From: Prorocentrum cordatum
Lineage: Eukaryota > Sar > Dinophyceae > Prorocentrales > Prorocentraceae
Length of the DNA stretch: 64,000 nt
Assembly: GCA_963575745.1 (NCBI GenBank)
Contig: CAUYUJ010013914.1
Coordinates: 25,001 to 89,000 of the forward strand
Reading direction: 5' to 3'
The position numbers and the translations under genes were made by a program. The notes beneath the pieces are model-generated. The model made no database searches. It was not told the DNA's origin and saw only the letters and a program-made list of their open reading frames with translations. Of the stretch, positions 22,234-32,439 are shown in pieces (position 1 is the stretch's first letter; the number at the start of each line of letters is the position of its first letter).

Positions 22234-24172
22234 TCAAGCCACCTGGGCCCGGCGCTTCTTGTGGCTCGCTGTGATCATGGCGTAGCTGGTGGCCGCGGCA
22301 GCGCGGCTTTCCTCCAGCTTCTCGCAATTGCACTTGAGCCTGTCCAGGGCCTGGTGGAGGAAGCACACCAGCTGCCGAGGAAGCACGGTGGTCGGGCTGA
22401 CCTGGGCGTCCCCTGGGAACCAGAGCGGCCACTGCGAGCCCAGGAGGAGCTGGGCCGTGATGAGTACCTCCGCTGGTGGGCATTGGGCCGAGGTGATGTC
22501 CGCGAATGTGAAGGGCACGCAGGCGCCAGCTTGGTACCACTGGTTGATGAGCTGGTACCACCGGCCGCACTCCTCCAGCTGGGGGCCTGCTGGGACCTGG
22601 ATGTTCGGCAACGCGTCGAGGGAGGCCGCCTCCACGATGCGGGCGAAGTCGGCGTCGCTGGCGTCCGCGGCCTGAACTGCAGCGAGCCTGTCCCGCGCGG
22701 CCTGCAGCTGCTGGTCGAGGAGTGCCTTCTGGCTCTCGAGCTCGGCAAGCTCGGGAGACGAAGGTGCAGGGGCAGGGGCGGCGCCGCGCGGCACGGCCGC
22801 GTCGCCGGCACCAGGAGCTGCGACCCCCATCGGCGCCGAGGGCCGAGCAGCAGCCGAGGCGCCAGCCGCCGACCGTGCCGCCGCAATCCTGGAATCCAAG
22901 AGCGCCACGACCTCCGACTCGGCAGCGCGGCGCTGCTGCGCAAAATCGGCGTGTGCAGCAGCATGGATCGCCTCCAGCTTGTCCAGCTCCCCGCCGAGCT
23001 TCTGAAGCTGAGTGCGCAGGGAGTCGAGAAAGGTCCAGCGTTCGGCGCGCCGGGCGGCAGCCTTGGCCGCTCCAGCATCGATCGGCGCGGTCGCGCAGGG
23101 ACTGCACCTGCTGCAGATAGGCCGCCTTGGCTCCCTCCAGGGCCGCACATTCGAGCTCCGGCGAGGGGGCCTTCTTGCGGAGGCGATCGAGAGCGGCCTG
23201 CTCGGCAAGAAGGCGCGCCTGCAAGGCCTTGGCAGCATCGGACTCGTCGGCGTCCCCCAGGACGGTGAGCGCTGAGCGGGCCTTCCCAATGCTCTCCTCG
23301 AGCCGCGCGCGCTCGGCAACCGACGCGCAGGGCTGAGAGTCGGCCAGGCAGCGCTGGATGACACTCTCGGCGACTGGAGGGGCAGCGCCGTCCGCAGCCA
23401 GGGTGTCCAAGCCCAGCGACTGCGCAAGCGGTGCAAGGGCAGGGCGAAGGTCCTGCAGCTCCTCGAGCAGCTCGGCCGGCAGAGTGGGGATCCTGGCGCC
23501 GCGCGCCACGGCGGCCGGCGCGGCTGCCTGCGGCGTGGGTGAAGCGCCGCCCACGGCCACATGAGCCTGGGCAGGGGAGCCCAGGCCTGGGCCCGCGGCC
23601 CCATCCGCAGCGGCCTGCTGCGCAACGGCGGCTGCGCGGTGAGCTGCACGGCGAGACGTAACTACGCTTCGACGGAGGAGAACCGGGAACTGGCCGGACA
23701 GCCAACCGCGACCCCCCAGCAGGCGCGCTGGCCACGCGCCCCGCCGCGGGCCCTGGAAGCCGCTGCGCAGCTGGTGGGCTCTTGGCGGAAGCCTTGCAAC
23801 GTCCGCATCCGAAGCAATGCGAGAGCGAGGCGAAGTTCTCCCGGCCTTTCTGTGCCCCATGGGCAGTCCGCCCATGCACAGAGCCACCGGGGAGGGCGGT
23901 TCGCAGCCGCGGCCCCAGCAGCCCCGCCTGAAGCCTGCGTCCGCAATGGCCCGGAGCCGCTGCCGCCGAGGGCGGAGGCGACCTGGGCCAGCTGCCGGAG
24001 CTGCTCCGCAAGCCCGCCACCGCCAGCGCCGCTGCGAGCCCATTTCGATCCCGCAGGAGGTGTTGCCGTGCAGCGCCTGCGCCCCCGCAGCTGCCGCCGT
24101 ACCCCCGGCGCCAGCAGCCCCACGATCGAAGTAGGTGATGTAAGAGGAAGTCCGCCTGCGCACGACACGCAT
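22234..24172 (-). pseudogene. LINE ORF1 (coiled-coil protein), frameshifted
   Basis: Starting at ATG 24172, the well-formed part opens at about 23520 with ARIPTLPAELLEELQDLRP and continues with strong helical sequence (LRDRADR, LEESIGKARSALTVLG) to about 23085. There a frameshift moves it to the frame ending at TAA/TGA 22234 (LDSLRTQLQKLGGELDKLEA, LESQKALLDQQLQAARDRLA). It ends MITASHKKRRAQVA, a basic tail. Near 23890-23795 a RanBP2-like zinc finger appears split over two frames: WLCAWADC in one, and ENFASLSHCFGCG in another. ORF1 proteins of this type are thought to bind element RNA; here that is inferred from layout. Confidence 0.65.
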
Positions 24173-24219
24173 GAAAGCTCACAGAGGAGAGCTGCCCGCT
24201 CAGATGGGACCTGTTCCCA

Positions 24220-24241
24220 CTTGAGCCAAAATGGCTACGGA
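24220..24241 (-). other. Perfect DinoSL (22/22) at the 5' end of the LINE
   Basis: The minus strand reads the whole 22-nt dinoflagellate spliced leader with T at the variable first base and ending GGCTCAAG. It lies 47 nt upstream of ATG 24172. A perfect copy in genomic DNA indicates that a trans-spliced transcript of this element was reverse-transcribed, and that insertion was recent enough for these 22 nt to be unchanged, or that the sequence is maintained. Confidence 0.9.
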
Positions 24242-24505
24242 GGGGTCTCAAGAGGGCCCCAAGACGGCCCAAGAGACCCCTAAAATGGCCGAAGAGGGCC
24301 CCAAGAAGGACAACCCGAACTGACATGTCGAGTTTTTCTCCCCAAGATGGCCCCGCCAAGGGCCCCCCAAGACGCCCCCGGAGGCCTACACGAGGCCACC
24401 AAGAGGGCCTCAAAGCCCCCACGGCATCTTCAAAAGACGCCCCGGGGAAGCCCCAGAAATGCTTCAATGATCTGATCTCGGGGGACCCCGAGAGACCCCA
24501 AGAAG
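24242..24505. repeat. GGGGCC/CAAGA dispersed repeat
   Basis: Blocks such as GAGGGCCCCAAGACGGCCCA and CCCCTAAAATGGCCGAAGAG. Similar sequence in other orientations occurs at 4990-5060, 46030-46160 and 52240-54270. Here and at 46.0 kb it lies immediately upstream of a spliced-leader relic. Confidence 0.6.
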
Positions 24506-24529
24506 CCTCCCATTGAGGCGTGTGCAAGT

Positions 24530-25265
24530 CCCTCATTCCACAGGTTCCAAAGGTCTCCAGGTTTCAGAGGCCCCACAGGTCCCGCACGTCTCACATGTAC
24601 AACACGTCCCACAGATCTCGCAGGCACCTCAGGCCCCGCAGGTCCAACGTGTCCCACAGGTCCAGCAGGTCCAACAGGTCCCAGAGGTTCCAGAGGTCCC
24701 ACAAGTCCGACGGGTGTCTAAGGTCTCGCAGGTCCCGTAAGTCCGACAGGTCCAGCAGGTCCCACAGGTCCCGCAGGTCCCACTGGTCTCACAGGTCTCG
24801 CAGATCTCGCAGGTCCTACAGGCCCCACTGGTCCCACAGGCCCCATGAGTCTAATAGTTTTGCAGGTCTTGCATGACCCACAAATGCCACAGGTCTCGCA
24901 TGTCCCACAAGTCGCACAGGTCCCACAAGTCCCACTAGATCGCACGTCTCGCGGGCTCCACAGGCACAACAGGTCCCACGGGTCCCACAGGCCCCGCACG
25001 TTCCACAGGTCCCAAAGGTATCGCAGGTATCGCAAGTACCACAAGTATCGCAAGTCCCACAGATCCCACATGCCCTACTACAGGCGTCAAAGGTTCCGCA
25101 ATTCCCATAGGTGTGGCACGTCCCATGGGTCCCACAGGTGCCGCAGGTCCGGTAAACCCGCAGAACCCACATTTACACGAGGTCCCATGGGTCACCTTTG
25201 CTGGTACACCAGGTTCCACAGGTACACCAGGTCCCACAAGTACACCAGCTCCAGCCCAAGCCTCA
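24530..25265. repeat. 9-bp CAGGTCCCA minisatellite
   Basis: About 700 bp of degenerate CAGGTCCCA/CAGGTCTCG units. The 9-bp period gives collagen-like Gly-Pro-Val runs on the minus strand and Val-Pro-Gln runs on the plus strand. Stops and irregular drift in every frame argue against a genuine collagen gene. Confidence 0.8.
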
Positions 25266-25564
25266 TGAAACATGAACCCCAGGGTGCTCTTCGTTCCTGT
25301 TGATGCCGATGAGCCCCGTATGCCGTTCAAACTCCATGAGACTTGTGACCATGTAACCCTCATGAGCAATACAAGCTTCGTGCGCCCAAGAGCCTCCGGG
25401 AGACCTTCCAGACCCGTGGCGGCCGCCACTTCAAAAGCTCTGGGACCAAGCCGCCCCACTCCCTCATTCCCAATTGACGGCGATGGCGGTCGCAACGCAC
25501 CGCACCTCGCTGATGCCATGCGACCAAGATTGTCACGGCGAAGCGTAGCGAACCGGTGACATCT

Positions 25565-25565
<1 letters not shown>

Positions 25566-25597
<32 letters not shown>
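25566..25597. repeat. (TA)n microsatellite
   Basis: TGTGTG followed by about 26 nt of TA. Confidence 0.9.
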
Positions 25598-25601
<4 letters not shown>

Positions 25602-25673
25602 GAGGGGGCCGAACCGAACGGTCATTCACTGTCCCTGGGTGCGTGGCTGAAGTGGAATTCCGCGAGGCGGATT

Positions 25674-25735
25674 CTCGTTGTTGTTGTTGCTGCTGTGTTG
25701 TTGTTGTTGTTGTTGCTATTGTTGTTGTTGTTGCT

Positions 25736-25766
<31 letters not shown>

Positions 25767-25825
25767 TTGCTGTTTGAAGTGTGTTGCTTGTTGCTTGCTG
25801 TTTGTTGTTTGTTGTTGTCGTCGTC
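25674..25825. repeat. (TTG)n microsatellite
   Basis: TTGTTGTTGCTG-type repeat, giving poly-Leu/Cys/Val or poly-Asn/Gln frames. Confidence 0.95.
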
Positions 25826-25829
25826 CCAC

Positions 25830-26215
25830 CCGGCGACCCGCCCCGCGACCCACCCGCGACCCACCCCGCGACCCACCCGCGACCCACCCGCGACCCACCC
25901 CGCGCCCACCCCGCGACCCACCCGCGACCCACCCCGCGACCCACCCGCGACCCACCCACGACCCCCCCCGCGACCCACCCCGCGACCCGCCCGCGACCCA
26001 CCCCGACACCCCCCCCGGCGACCCGCCCGCGACCCACAAGCGACCCACCCGCGCGCGACCCACCCGCGACCCACCCCGCGACCCACCCGCGACCCGCCCC
26101 GCGACCCACCCGCGACCCACCGCGACCACCGCGACCCACCCGCGACTCACCGCGACCCACCCCCCGCGACCCACCCGCAACCCACCCGCGACCCACCCCG
26201 CGACCACCCACATTT
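25830..26215. repeat. CGCGACCCACC minisatellite
   Basis: Roughly 380 bp of an 11-12-bp unit, CCGCGACCCACC, with minor indels that shift the frame. It merges into the 97-bp tandem that follows, which carries the same CGCGACCCA motif. Confidence 0.9.
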
Positions 26216-26218
26216 TTC

Positions 26219-26597
26219 CGGCGCCTGCGGCGGGCTCCTTTTGCACTCAGTCCAGGTGGAGAACCTGCGACCCACCCGCGACCCAAACCGCGTTCAGTGT
26301 ACAAATCAAAATGTTCGTCGCCTGCGGCGGGCTGTTTTTCAATTCCTTCCAGGTGGAGGTGGAGAGCCCGCGACCCACGACCCAAACTACGTTCACTGAA
26401 CAAGCCAAAACTTCGGCGCCTGCGGCGGGCTTTGCACTCAGTCCAGGTGGAGAACCTGCGACCAAAACCGCGTTCAGTGTACAAATCAAAATTTTCGGCG
26501 CCTGCGGCGGCCTGTTTTTCAATTCCTTCCAGGTGGAGGTGAAGAGCCCGCGACCCACCCGCGACCCAAACTACGTTCACTGAACAAGCCAAGAACG
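26219..26597. repeat. Four ~97-bp tandem units headed by a GCCTGCGGCGGGC box
   Basis: Units start at 26219, 26316, 26414 and 26496 with the box CGGCGCCTGCGGCGGGC. TCCAGGTGGAG, GCGACCCA and CGTTCAGTGTACAA (or variants) follow. Alternating units are more alike, so the array is a duplicated 195-bp dimer. The same box recurs at 49426-49442 and 49584-49600 in unrelated sequence. Confidence 0.75.
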
Positions 26598-26604
26598 GAG
26601 GAGG

Positions 26605-26809
26605 CGGACGGCGACGACGACGATGACGACGACGACGATAAGGACAAGGACGCGGACGAGGAAGAGGAGGAGGAGCAGGAGGAGGAGGAGGAGGAGGAGG
26701 AGGAAGGCGCCATCGACAGGGAAGGTGAGGGCCACGAGGTCCGCCGGCTCGACGCCCGCGTCGCCCGCGCCCGCCCCCTCACTCTCATCCGCAACTGCGG
26801 TTTGCTGCG

Positions 26810-26841
<32 letters not shown>

Positions 26842-26855
26842 CGTGTGTGTGTGTC
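26605..26855. repeat. GAC, GGA and (TA/TG)n microsatellites
   Basis: GACGACGAC-rich sequence, then a GGA tract at 26660-26703, then TATATA/TGTGTG at 26811-26852. Confidence 0.9.
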
Positions 26856-26869
26856 CCTTGTCTGCCGGC

Positions 26870-27270
26870 TCCTCCCTTCTACGAACAGCACTAATTGCCA
26901 GTATAGGTGGCGTCGGGTAAAATGAGGAATGTCCAAATTCACTCGACGCCTCAGAATCGACCCTAAACCTCTCCTGGATACCGCGTTCTGATGACGATAT
27001 CGGGGCGAGTCCCGCCGCGGGCGATGAGGGTCTCCGAACAGGAACTCAAGACGGCTGACAACATCAGCATCGCCCACCTCACACGCAACCCTGAAGACAT
27101 CTGAATTCAACGGGCGCTGCCTAGCGGAAGCGGAGGAAAAACTAGGGAAGACGGAGGGAGAGAAACAGAGAGCAGTGACAGTGACGATGGCGCGATGGGC
27201 ACTATCCACGATGCGAGTGATCCCCGATCGCCCACCTCATCGTCATCCTCCCCTTCGCCCCACTCGGCTG
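26870..27270. other. Spacer, no gene recognised
   Basis: Mixed-composition sequence with stops in all frames, no recognised motif and no repeat copy. Confidence 0.4.
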
Positions 27271-27271
27271 C

Positions 27272-27438
27272 ACGCAAGAGTGACCCTGGGTAAGAGTGAC
27301 CTTTGGTGCGCGGCTTTTCGGGGTCCGCGGGGGGGCCAAACACAAGCGCACAAGCCGATGCTGTCGCATCGCGCTCGGTGGTCGGGGGACCCCAGTGGGC
27401 CCGCACCAAAGATCACTCCGGCGAAGGGTCACTCTTAC
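27272..27438. mobile_element. MITE-like element with ~35-bp terminal inverted repeats
   Basis: The left end, ACGCAAGAGTGACCC, with an inner AAGAGTGACCTTTGGTGCG, is mirrored by the right end, whose complement reads ACGTAAGAGTGACCC and then GATCTTTGGTGCG. Total length is about 167 bp, with no coding capacity. A degenerate relative lies at 3698-3835. No clear target-site duplication was found. Confidence 0.7.
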
Positions 27439-27654
27439 GTCTAGTCGACATTCGCCCCACGCTGGAGGCACGCCGCAAGGGGCGGCGGCCGCAACGCCGC
27501 GCGGCCTATCATGCGGGCGAACAGGGTCCGGTCCAGGCCGCGCCTTTGCGCCTGGCCCCATCGCGCGCCCCCTCGCTGCCCTCGTCGTCATCGCCGCCGT
27601 GCTCACCGTGCTCCAAGAGTCCTCCCCCTGGTCCTCCTCCTCGCCGGGTGCTTC

Positions 27655-27780
27655 TCCCCCTCCTCCTCCTCCTCCTCCTCCTCCTCCTCCTCCTCCTCCT
27701 TCTGCTCCTCCTCGACGTGCTGCTACTCCTCGCCGTCCTCCGCCTCTCTCTCTCTCTCGTCCCTCCTCACCCTTCCCACC
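27655..27780. repeat. CTC microsatellite
   Basis: A CTC tract at 27655-27703 followed by CT-rich sequence. Confidence 0.9.
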
Positions 27781-27827
27781 TCTTGTGGGGAACGTGCAGG
27801 GGAGATCTGGCTCCAACAAAGGAGTGA

Positions 27828-27834
27828 TCATGAT

Positions 27835-27865
<31 letters not shown>

Positions 27866-27903
27866 AAGATGAAGATGAAGATGAAGATGAAGATGAAGAT
27901 GAA

Positions 27904-27984
<81 letters not shown>

Positions 27985-28019
27985 ACTGGTGGTGATGATG
28001 ATGATGCTGATGCTGATGC

Positions 28020-28050
<31 letters not shown>

Positions 28051-28052
28051 CC
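27828..28052. repeat. (GAT)n microsatellite
   Basis: About 220 nt of GAT with GAA and GCT variants. It reads as poly-Met, poly-Asp or poly-Ser. Confidence 0.95.
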
Positions 28053-28479
28053 CGCTCTCCCAAGGAGGGTCGCCGCCGAATCGCAGTCGCCCACCGCACG
28101 AACTACATTACCTCGGGGTGCCTCGGCCAGGCGATTGCGAACGGTCACGGAGAGGGCGAGGCGGGCCGAGCTCGGCCTAGGCTCCACCTTTTGAGGGGTG
28201 GAGCCCTCTCTTCAGTCTCTTCAGACACTCCTTGACTCGATCCGAGGGGGGGGTGGCCGAGGCACGGCTCGACGAGGCCCTTCGCTCGCGTGGACGACGT
28301 GTGAGCCCCGCACCTCGAACAACAGCCCCCCCCCCCACTCCCCGCACTGTACAACGCATGCGAAAGGTCGAAACGCAGATGCCACCCGGGGGGCAACTCT
28401 TCCCAGAGCCTGACCGCCGAACTAGGTTGCCCCACTGGAGGTGCCATGCTACTGCTGCTGCCGCCGCCCTCTGGGGCCT

Positions 28480-28550
28480 GCTGCTGCTGCACAAGCTGAT
28501 GATGCTGATGACGCTGATGATGCTGATGATGATGATACTGATGGTGATGG

Positions 28551-28586
<36 letters not shown>

Positions 28587-28858
28587 GGGTGATGGTAATG
28601 CTGATCACGATAATGATGATGCTGATTATGAAGATGATGATGATGCTGATGATGATGCTGACTATGATGATCATTCAGTTCATGATGATGAGGATGACGA
28701 CGGTGATGATGCTGATGATGGTGATGCTGCTGATGAAGATGATGATAATGATGATCATCATGCTGATGCTGATGCTGATGACGATGCGGATGGAGATGCT
28801 GATGCTGGTGATGAAGATGATGACGATATTAATGATCATTCTAATGAGAATGCTAAAA

Positions 28859-28903
<45 letters not shown>

Positions 28904-28914
28904 TGATGATGATG

Positions 28915-28960
<46 letters not shown>

Positions 28961-28967
28961 GGTGATA

Positions 28968-29015
<48 letters not shown>

Positions 29016-29205
29016 GTGGTATATACTCTGTAGGAAGGCTCCTGCGGAACAACAGTAACGAATCCCAGCCTTCTCGGCCGATAGTGATGATGCAGACGAG
29101 GACGAGGAGAATAATGATGATGATGGTGATGATGCTGATGATGGTGATGATGGTGAGGAGGAGGATGCTGATGATGGTGATGATGGTGAGGAGGAGGCGA
29201 CGATC
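28480..29205. repeat. Long GAT/GCT trinucleotide region
   Basis: GAT repeats with GCTGAT variants, interrupted at 29021-29090 by unique sequence. The hundreds-of-residue open frames across it are repeat artefacts. Confidence 0.95.
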
Positions 29206-29578
29206 CCCAAATTGTCCCGAGACTGAATGCTGAACGAAAACGGATACCAACTAACTCCGTGCTGTATTGCCCAGGATGGCGGCTGACATGCAAGGGAGAC
29301 GTCAAAGCTGGCTGTTCTGAAGAGGGAGGTGGTTGGATTGGACTCTTCGCTGCGCGCTGCTCCCAACTGGCTGCCCTGAACTCGTGCCAGATTCGTGTGG
29401 CCACGTAGACCTGCCCTCCCCAAAAAGTCTTAACTTTTGCAGGCCCCGGCGTGTCGGGGCCTGGCACTCCTTCAATCGATGGCCCCAGGTTTGAGGCAGC
29501 GGAGGAGTGCGGAGGAGGGGGAGAAGGAGGGGGATTGTGGATGAGTAGAGGGAGGAGGAGGATTGAGGAGCGAGGAAC

Positions 29579-29580
<2 letters not shown>
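29206..29580. other. Spacer between GAT tracts, no gene recognised
   Basis: Unique-looking sequence. A short GGCCCCGGCGTGTCGGGGCC hairpin (about 29442-29461) is the only structure seen. Confidence 0.45.
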
Positions 29581-29633
<53 letters not shown>

Positions 29634-29693
29634 GTGATGCTAGTGATGATGATGATGATGATGATGATGCTGATGCTGCTGCTGCTGATGATC

Positions 29694-29772
<79 letters not shown>

Positions 29773-29775
29773 GCT
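29580..29775. repeat. (GAT)n microsatellite
   Basis: Nearly pure GAT repeat with a GCT patch at 29670-29685. Confidence 0.95.
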
Positions 29776-30475
29776 GAGGAGCAGGAGGAGAAGGAGGAGG
29801 ATCGGAAGAATTGAGGAGCATTGAGGAGGATGATTGAGGCGGAGGCGGAGGATACGAAGGAGGAAGGAGGAAGCGGATGAGGAATGAGGAGGAGGCTTGA
29901 GGACGAGGAGGAGGAGAAGGTGGATGAGGAGGAGGAGGAGGAGGAGGAGAAGTCGACGAGGGAGAATTGAGAAAGATTGAGGAAAAAGATGGAGGAGGAA
30001 GAGGAACAGCAGGATCGAGGAGGAGGAGAAGATTGAGGAGGAGGAGGGGGAGGAGGAGAAGGAGGAGCGACGAGGATTGATGATGATGATGCTGATGATG
30101 ATGATAATGCTGAGGAGGAGGAGGAAAAGAAGGAGAAGGAGGAGAAGAAGGAGGAGGAGGACTGATGAGCACCAAGGAGGAGGATTGGGAAGGCGGAGGA
30201 GGATGATGAGGAGGAAGAGGATTGCGGAGGAGGCTTGAGGAGCAGGAGAAGGTTGTGGAGGAGGAGGAGGAGGAGGAGGAGGAGCAGGAGGATTGAGGAG
30301 GATTGAGGAGGAGGAGGAGGAGGCGGAGGAGGAGGAGAAGGAGCAGCAGGTTTGAGGAGGAGGAGGATTGAGAGGAAGGATTGAGGAGGAAATTTGAGGA
30401 GGAGCAGGAGGAGGAGGAGGAGGAGGAGGAGGAGGAGTAGGATGAGGAGGAAAAGAAGAATCTGAGGGGGGCGGA
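29776..30475. repeat. Imperfect GGA/GATTGAGGA array
   Basis: About 700 bp of GAGGAGGA units punctuated by GATTGAGGA. It gives Ser/Pro/Leu-rich minus-strand frames without domain structure. Confidence 0.85.
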
Positions 30476-30599
30476 GAAACAGGACACAGAAACGGAACAC
30501 AGGTCCTCCGTTGATGCCGGAGGGCCTCCGCCGCCGCTGCGGCAGAAGCCTCGGCGCGGGCGCCGCAACGCGTGCGCGGACAAGGAATCGCTTCCGCAG

Positions 30600-30665
30600 C
30601 GGAGAGGGAGAGAGAATGAGAGAGAGTAGAGAGAGAGAGAGAGTAGAGAGAGAGATAGAGTAGAG
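30600..30665. repeat. GAGA microsatellite
   Basis: A short GAGAGAGTAGAGA tract. Confidence 0.85.
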
Positions 30666-30684
30666 GCCTCCTATATGTGGTCCG

Positions 30685-30930
30685 GGTACATGGGGTCGAA
30701 CGATCGCGCCGCATCGCCAATGCATCGCCGATGTATCGGCGATGCATCGGCGATGCATCGGCGATGCACCGGCGAAGCCGGCGATGCACCGGCGACGTCG
30801 GCATGGAGAACATCCGGCTCCACATCGAGCCGCATCGGCGATGCATCGACGATACGGCGAGATCCTCAGGCCCAATTTACTCCGAGCCCATCCAGGAGGC
30901 CTAGAGAGAGGGGCGGGGGCGGACGACATA
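30685..30930. repeat. Dispersed repeat copy 1 with an 11-bp palindromic minisatellite inside
   Basis: The frame GGGTCGAACGATCGCGCCGC ... ATCGACGATACGGCGAGATCC ... GGAGGCCTAGA matches 40600-40765. Copy 1 contains 5-6 units of CGGCGATGCAT (11 bp) at 30728-30805 that copy 2 lacks, so the minisatellite expanded inside this copy. Confidence 0.7.
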
Positions 30931-31115
30931 CAGTCAACCTTTATAAGAAGGACGCGCGGTAAGGATGCAAGGGGCCTTGGGAGGCCACGTCGACGCTTGG
31001 CGGGGGCGGGTTGCGGCGAGTGAAAAAGCGGCCCAGGATGGGCTGAAGGGGGAGGATGGAAGGGCAAACTTGGAAAGCTGCTCATCCTCACCATGCGGGT
31101 TGACTGTATGCTCCA

Positions 31116-31187
31116 CTCTGCGGCGGCCTCGTTGGACTTCACGCACGCGGCGAGCTGCTGGTGGTCGCCGGCAAGCACCTCGAGGCG
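31116..31187 (-). pseudogene. Exon-like fragment with SF1 helicase motif III (SMUBP2/UPF1-like)
   Basis: The minus strand reads RLEVLAGDHQQL, then AACVKSNEAA. This matches the AGDHxQLPPxVKSxEA signature following the Walker B box in SMUBP2/IGHMBP2-type superfamily 1B helicases, except that the usual Pro-Pro is Ala-Ala. It lies in an otherwise unremarkable frame bounded upstream by GCACGCAG (possible 3' splice site). With the motif-II fragment at 34850-34897 on the same strand, in the right order, it may be one exon of a split helicase gene or a relic. Motifs I, IV, V and VI were not found. Confidence 0.4.
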
Positions 31188-31502
31188 CGGGCGCGCTCGC
31201 GAGGGGCCCTGCGTGCCCTCCAGCCCTCGAGGGCCCCTCGGCGGCGAGCGAGGAGAGGCGGAGGGGAGGAAAAGGCCTTCCCTCAAGACGACAGGACTTC
31301 TCGCACAAGCCCTCGCGCCGTCCGAGGAGTGCTCGGCGTCTTCGGGGGCCGCGGGGCTCCCGAGCCTTCCGAGGAGGCCCGCCCCTTCTCGCTGCCCCCC
31401 CCCCCCCGTCGGGCGTTGGCAGCAGTGGGTTTAGTGGAACCTGGCTTAGTGATTTGTGCCGGGGGCGCCCCCCCGCCCCATCTCCACTAACTAGAGGAAA
31501 AC

Positions 31503-31648
31503 GAACTATGCACATGCACCGATTCTGGCCAGGCCCATCCTGAGCCCAGGATCGGTGCATACGCCCTCCTACCTTGGCCAGGAAGGCATATGCACCGATC
31601 CTGGGTCAAAAATGGGCCTTGCCAGGATCGGTGCATGTGCATAGTTCT
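31503..31648. repeat. 146-bp foldback (long inverted repeat)
   Basis: Arms of about 60 bp beginning GAACTATGCACATGCACCGA are mirrored by the segment ending TCGGTGCATGTGCATAGTTC. Each arm is itself a partial palindrome (GCACCGAT...ATCGGTGC). The spacer is about 15-20 nt. Only a few mismatches separate the arms, so a stable cruciform is expected in single-stranded DNA or RNA. No coding capacity. Confidence 0.85.
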
Positions 31649-31746
31649 CTTCGCCCGACTAACCGGAACTGCCGTCACCCGAAAAACACCAGTTACTGCA
31701 GACCTGGTTTAGTGAATCTGGCCATTTGAGGGGCCCCAGGGCCCTA

Positions 31747-31922
31747 CAGTCGGACCTAGGCCGGAAGAACATCCTTCAAGAATCTAAGACACTCCGCAGG
31801 CCAAAACACACAAAACATCCAATGGTGCCCTCCCCCAAGATGCGCCAGAACGTCCAACAAACACGAAGAACATTAGAGTACCCTCCTCGAACCGACCTCG
31901 ATCTTATACCTCCCTCCGACGG
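31747..31922. mobile_element. MITE-like repeat, copy 1
   Basis: CAGTCGGACCTAGGCC...AAGAACATCCTTCAAGA...GATCTTATACCTCCCTCCGAC. It aligns over about 175 bp with 32871-33045. The ends are inverted to each other (CAGTCGGACC against the complement CTGTCGGACC in copy 2). Confidence 0.65.
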
Positions 31923-32099
31923 TACCACTAACCGGGTCCCCTTACCCGGGGTCCTGGCTCTACCCGACCCTGGGCGCGCCGCCGATTCCGGCAGAGGGCA
32001 GGCGGGGAGAGACTGGCAGGGCGCGGGCGCGAGCGGGGCAAGGCGAGGGCGAGAGCCCTGCCCGGGCGCCTCGGGGTGGGATGATTCGGGCCTTGGCCT

Positions 32100-32430
32100 G
32101 GCACTGACCCCCGAGGAGGAGGAGGAGGAGGAGGTGGAGGAGGAGGAGGAGGAGGAGGAGGAGGAGGAGGAGAGGGACAGTTAGGGAATGGTCGTGGGGA
32201 AAACGACGTGGAGAGGAAGAGGGAGGGAGGGAGGGAGGGAGAGAGGGAGGGAGGGAGGGAGGGAGGTGGAGGAGGTGGAGGAGGAGGAGGAGGAGGAGGA
32301 GGAAGATCGAGCATAGAGGGGGCGGAGGAGCATCTAGCACCGAGGAGGAGCAGTGGCAGATCGAGCATCAGGCGTCGAGGAGGAAGAGGAGAAGGACGAG
32401 GAAGAGGGAGGAGGCAGAGGGAGAAGAGGA
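32100..32430. repeat. GGA/GGAGGGA microsatellites
   Basis: A GAG tract at 32113-32172, a GGGAGGGA tract at 32218-32265 and GGA at 32268-32305, with looser GGA repeats to about 32430. Confidence 0.9.
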
Positions 32431-32439
32431 GGAAGCTCG

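Larger units (their letters stand above)
16330..24241 (-). mobile_element. Non-LTR (LINE) retrotransposon with RNase H and a 5' spliced leader, nearly full length
   Basis: About 7.9 kb on the minus strand. In order: DinoSL (24241-24220), a 47-nt leader, ATG at 24172, a coiled-coil-rich ORF1, ORF2 with endonuclease, reverse transcriptase, a Cys-His knuckle and a C-terminal RNase H. The 3' end is set approximately just inside the TA tract near 16.3 kb; I see no clear poly-A or terminal repeat. At least five frameshifts break the reading frames (near 23840, 23085, 20430, 18452 and 17500), so the copy is not autonomous as sequenced. Domain order and the GEASHPGP box near the ORF2 N terminus fit dinoflagellate LINEs. 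Confidence 0.85.

Noticed and set aside
21977-24172. Single 731-residue ORF as one LINE protein
   Set aside because: Only the part down to about 23085 looks like ORF1; below that the open frame is a GC-rich shadow of the true frame ending at 22234.
24430-25071. Collagen-like Gly-Pro-X proteins
   Set aside because: They follow from the 9-bp CAGGTCCCA period; frames drift and end in stops, and no signal peptide or propeptide is present.
27828-30475. Long His-, Asp-, Ser-, Met- or Ile-rich ORFs
   Set aside because: Pure products of GAT and GGA trinucleotide repeats, open in several frames at once.
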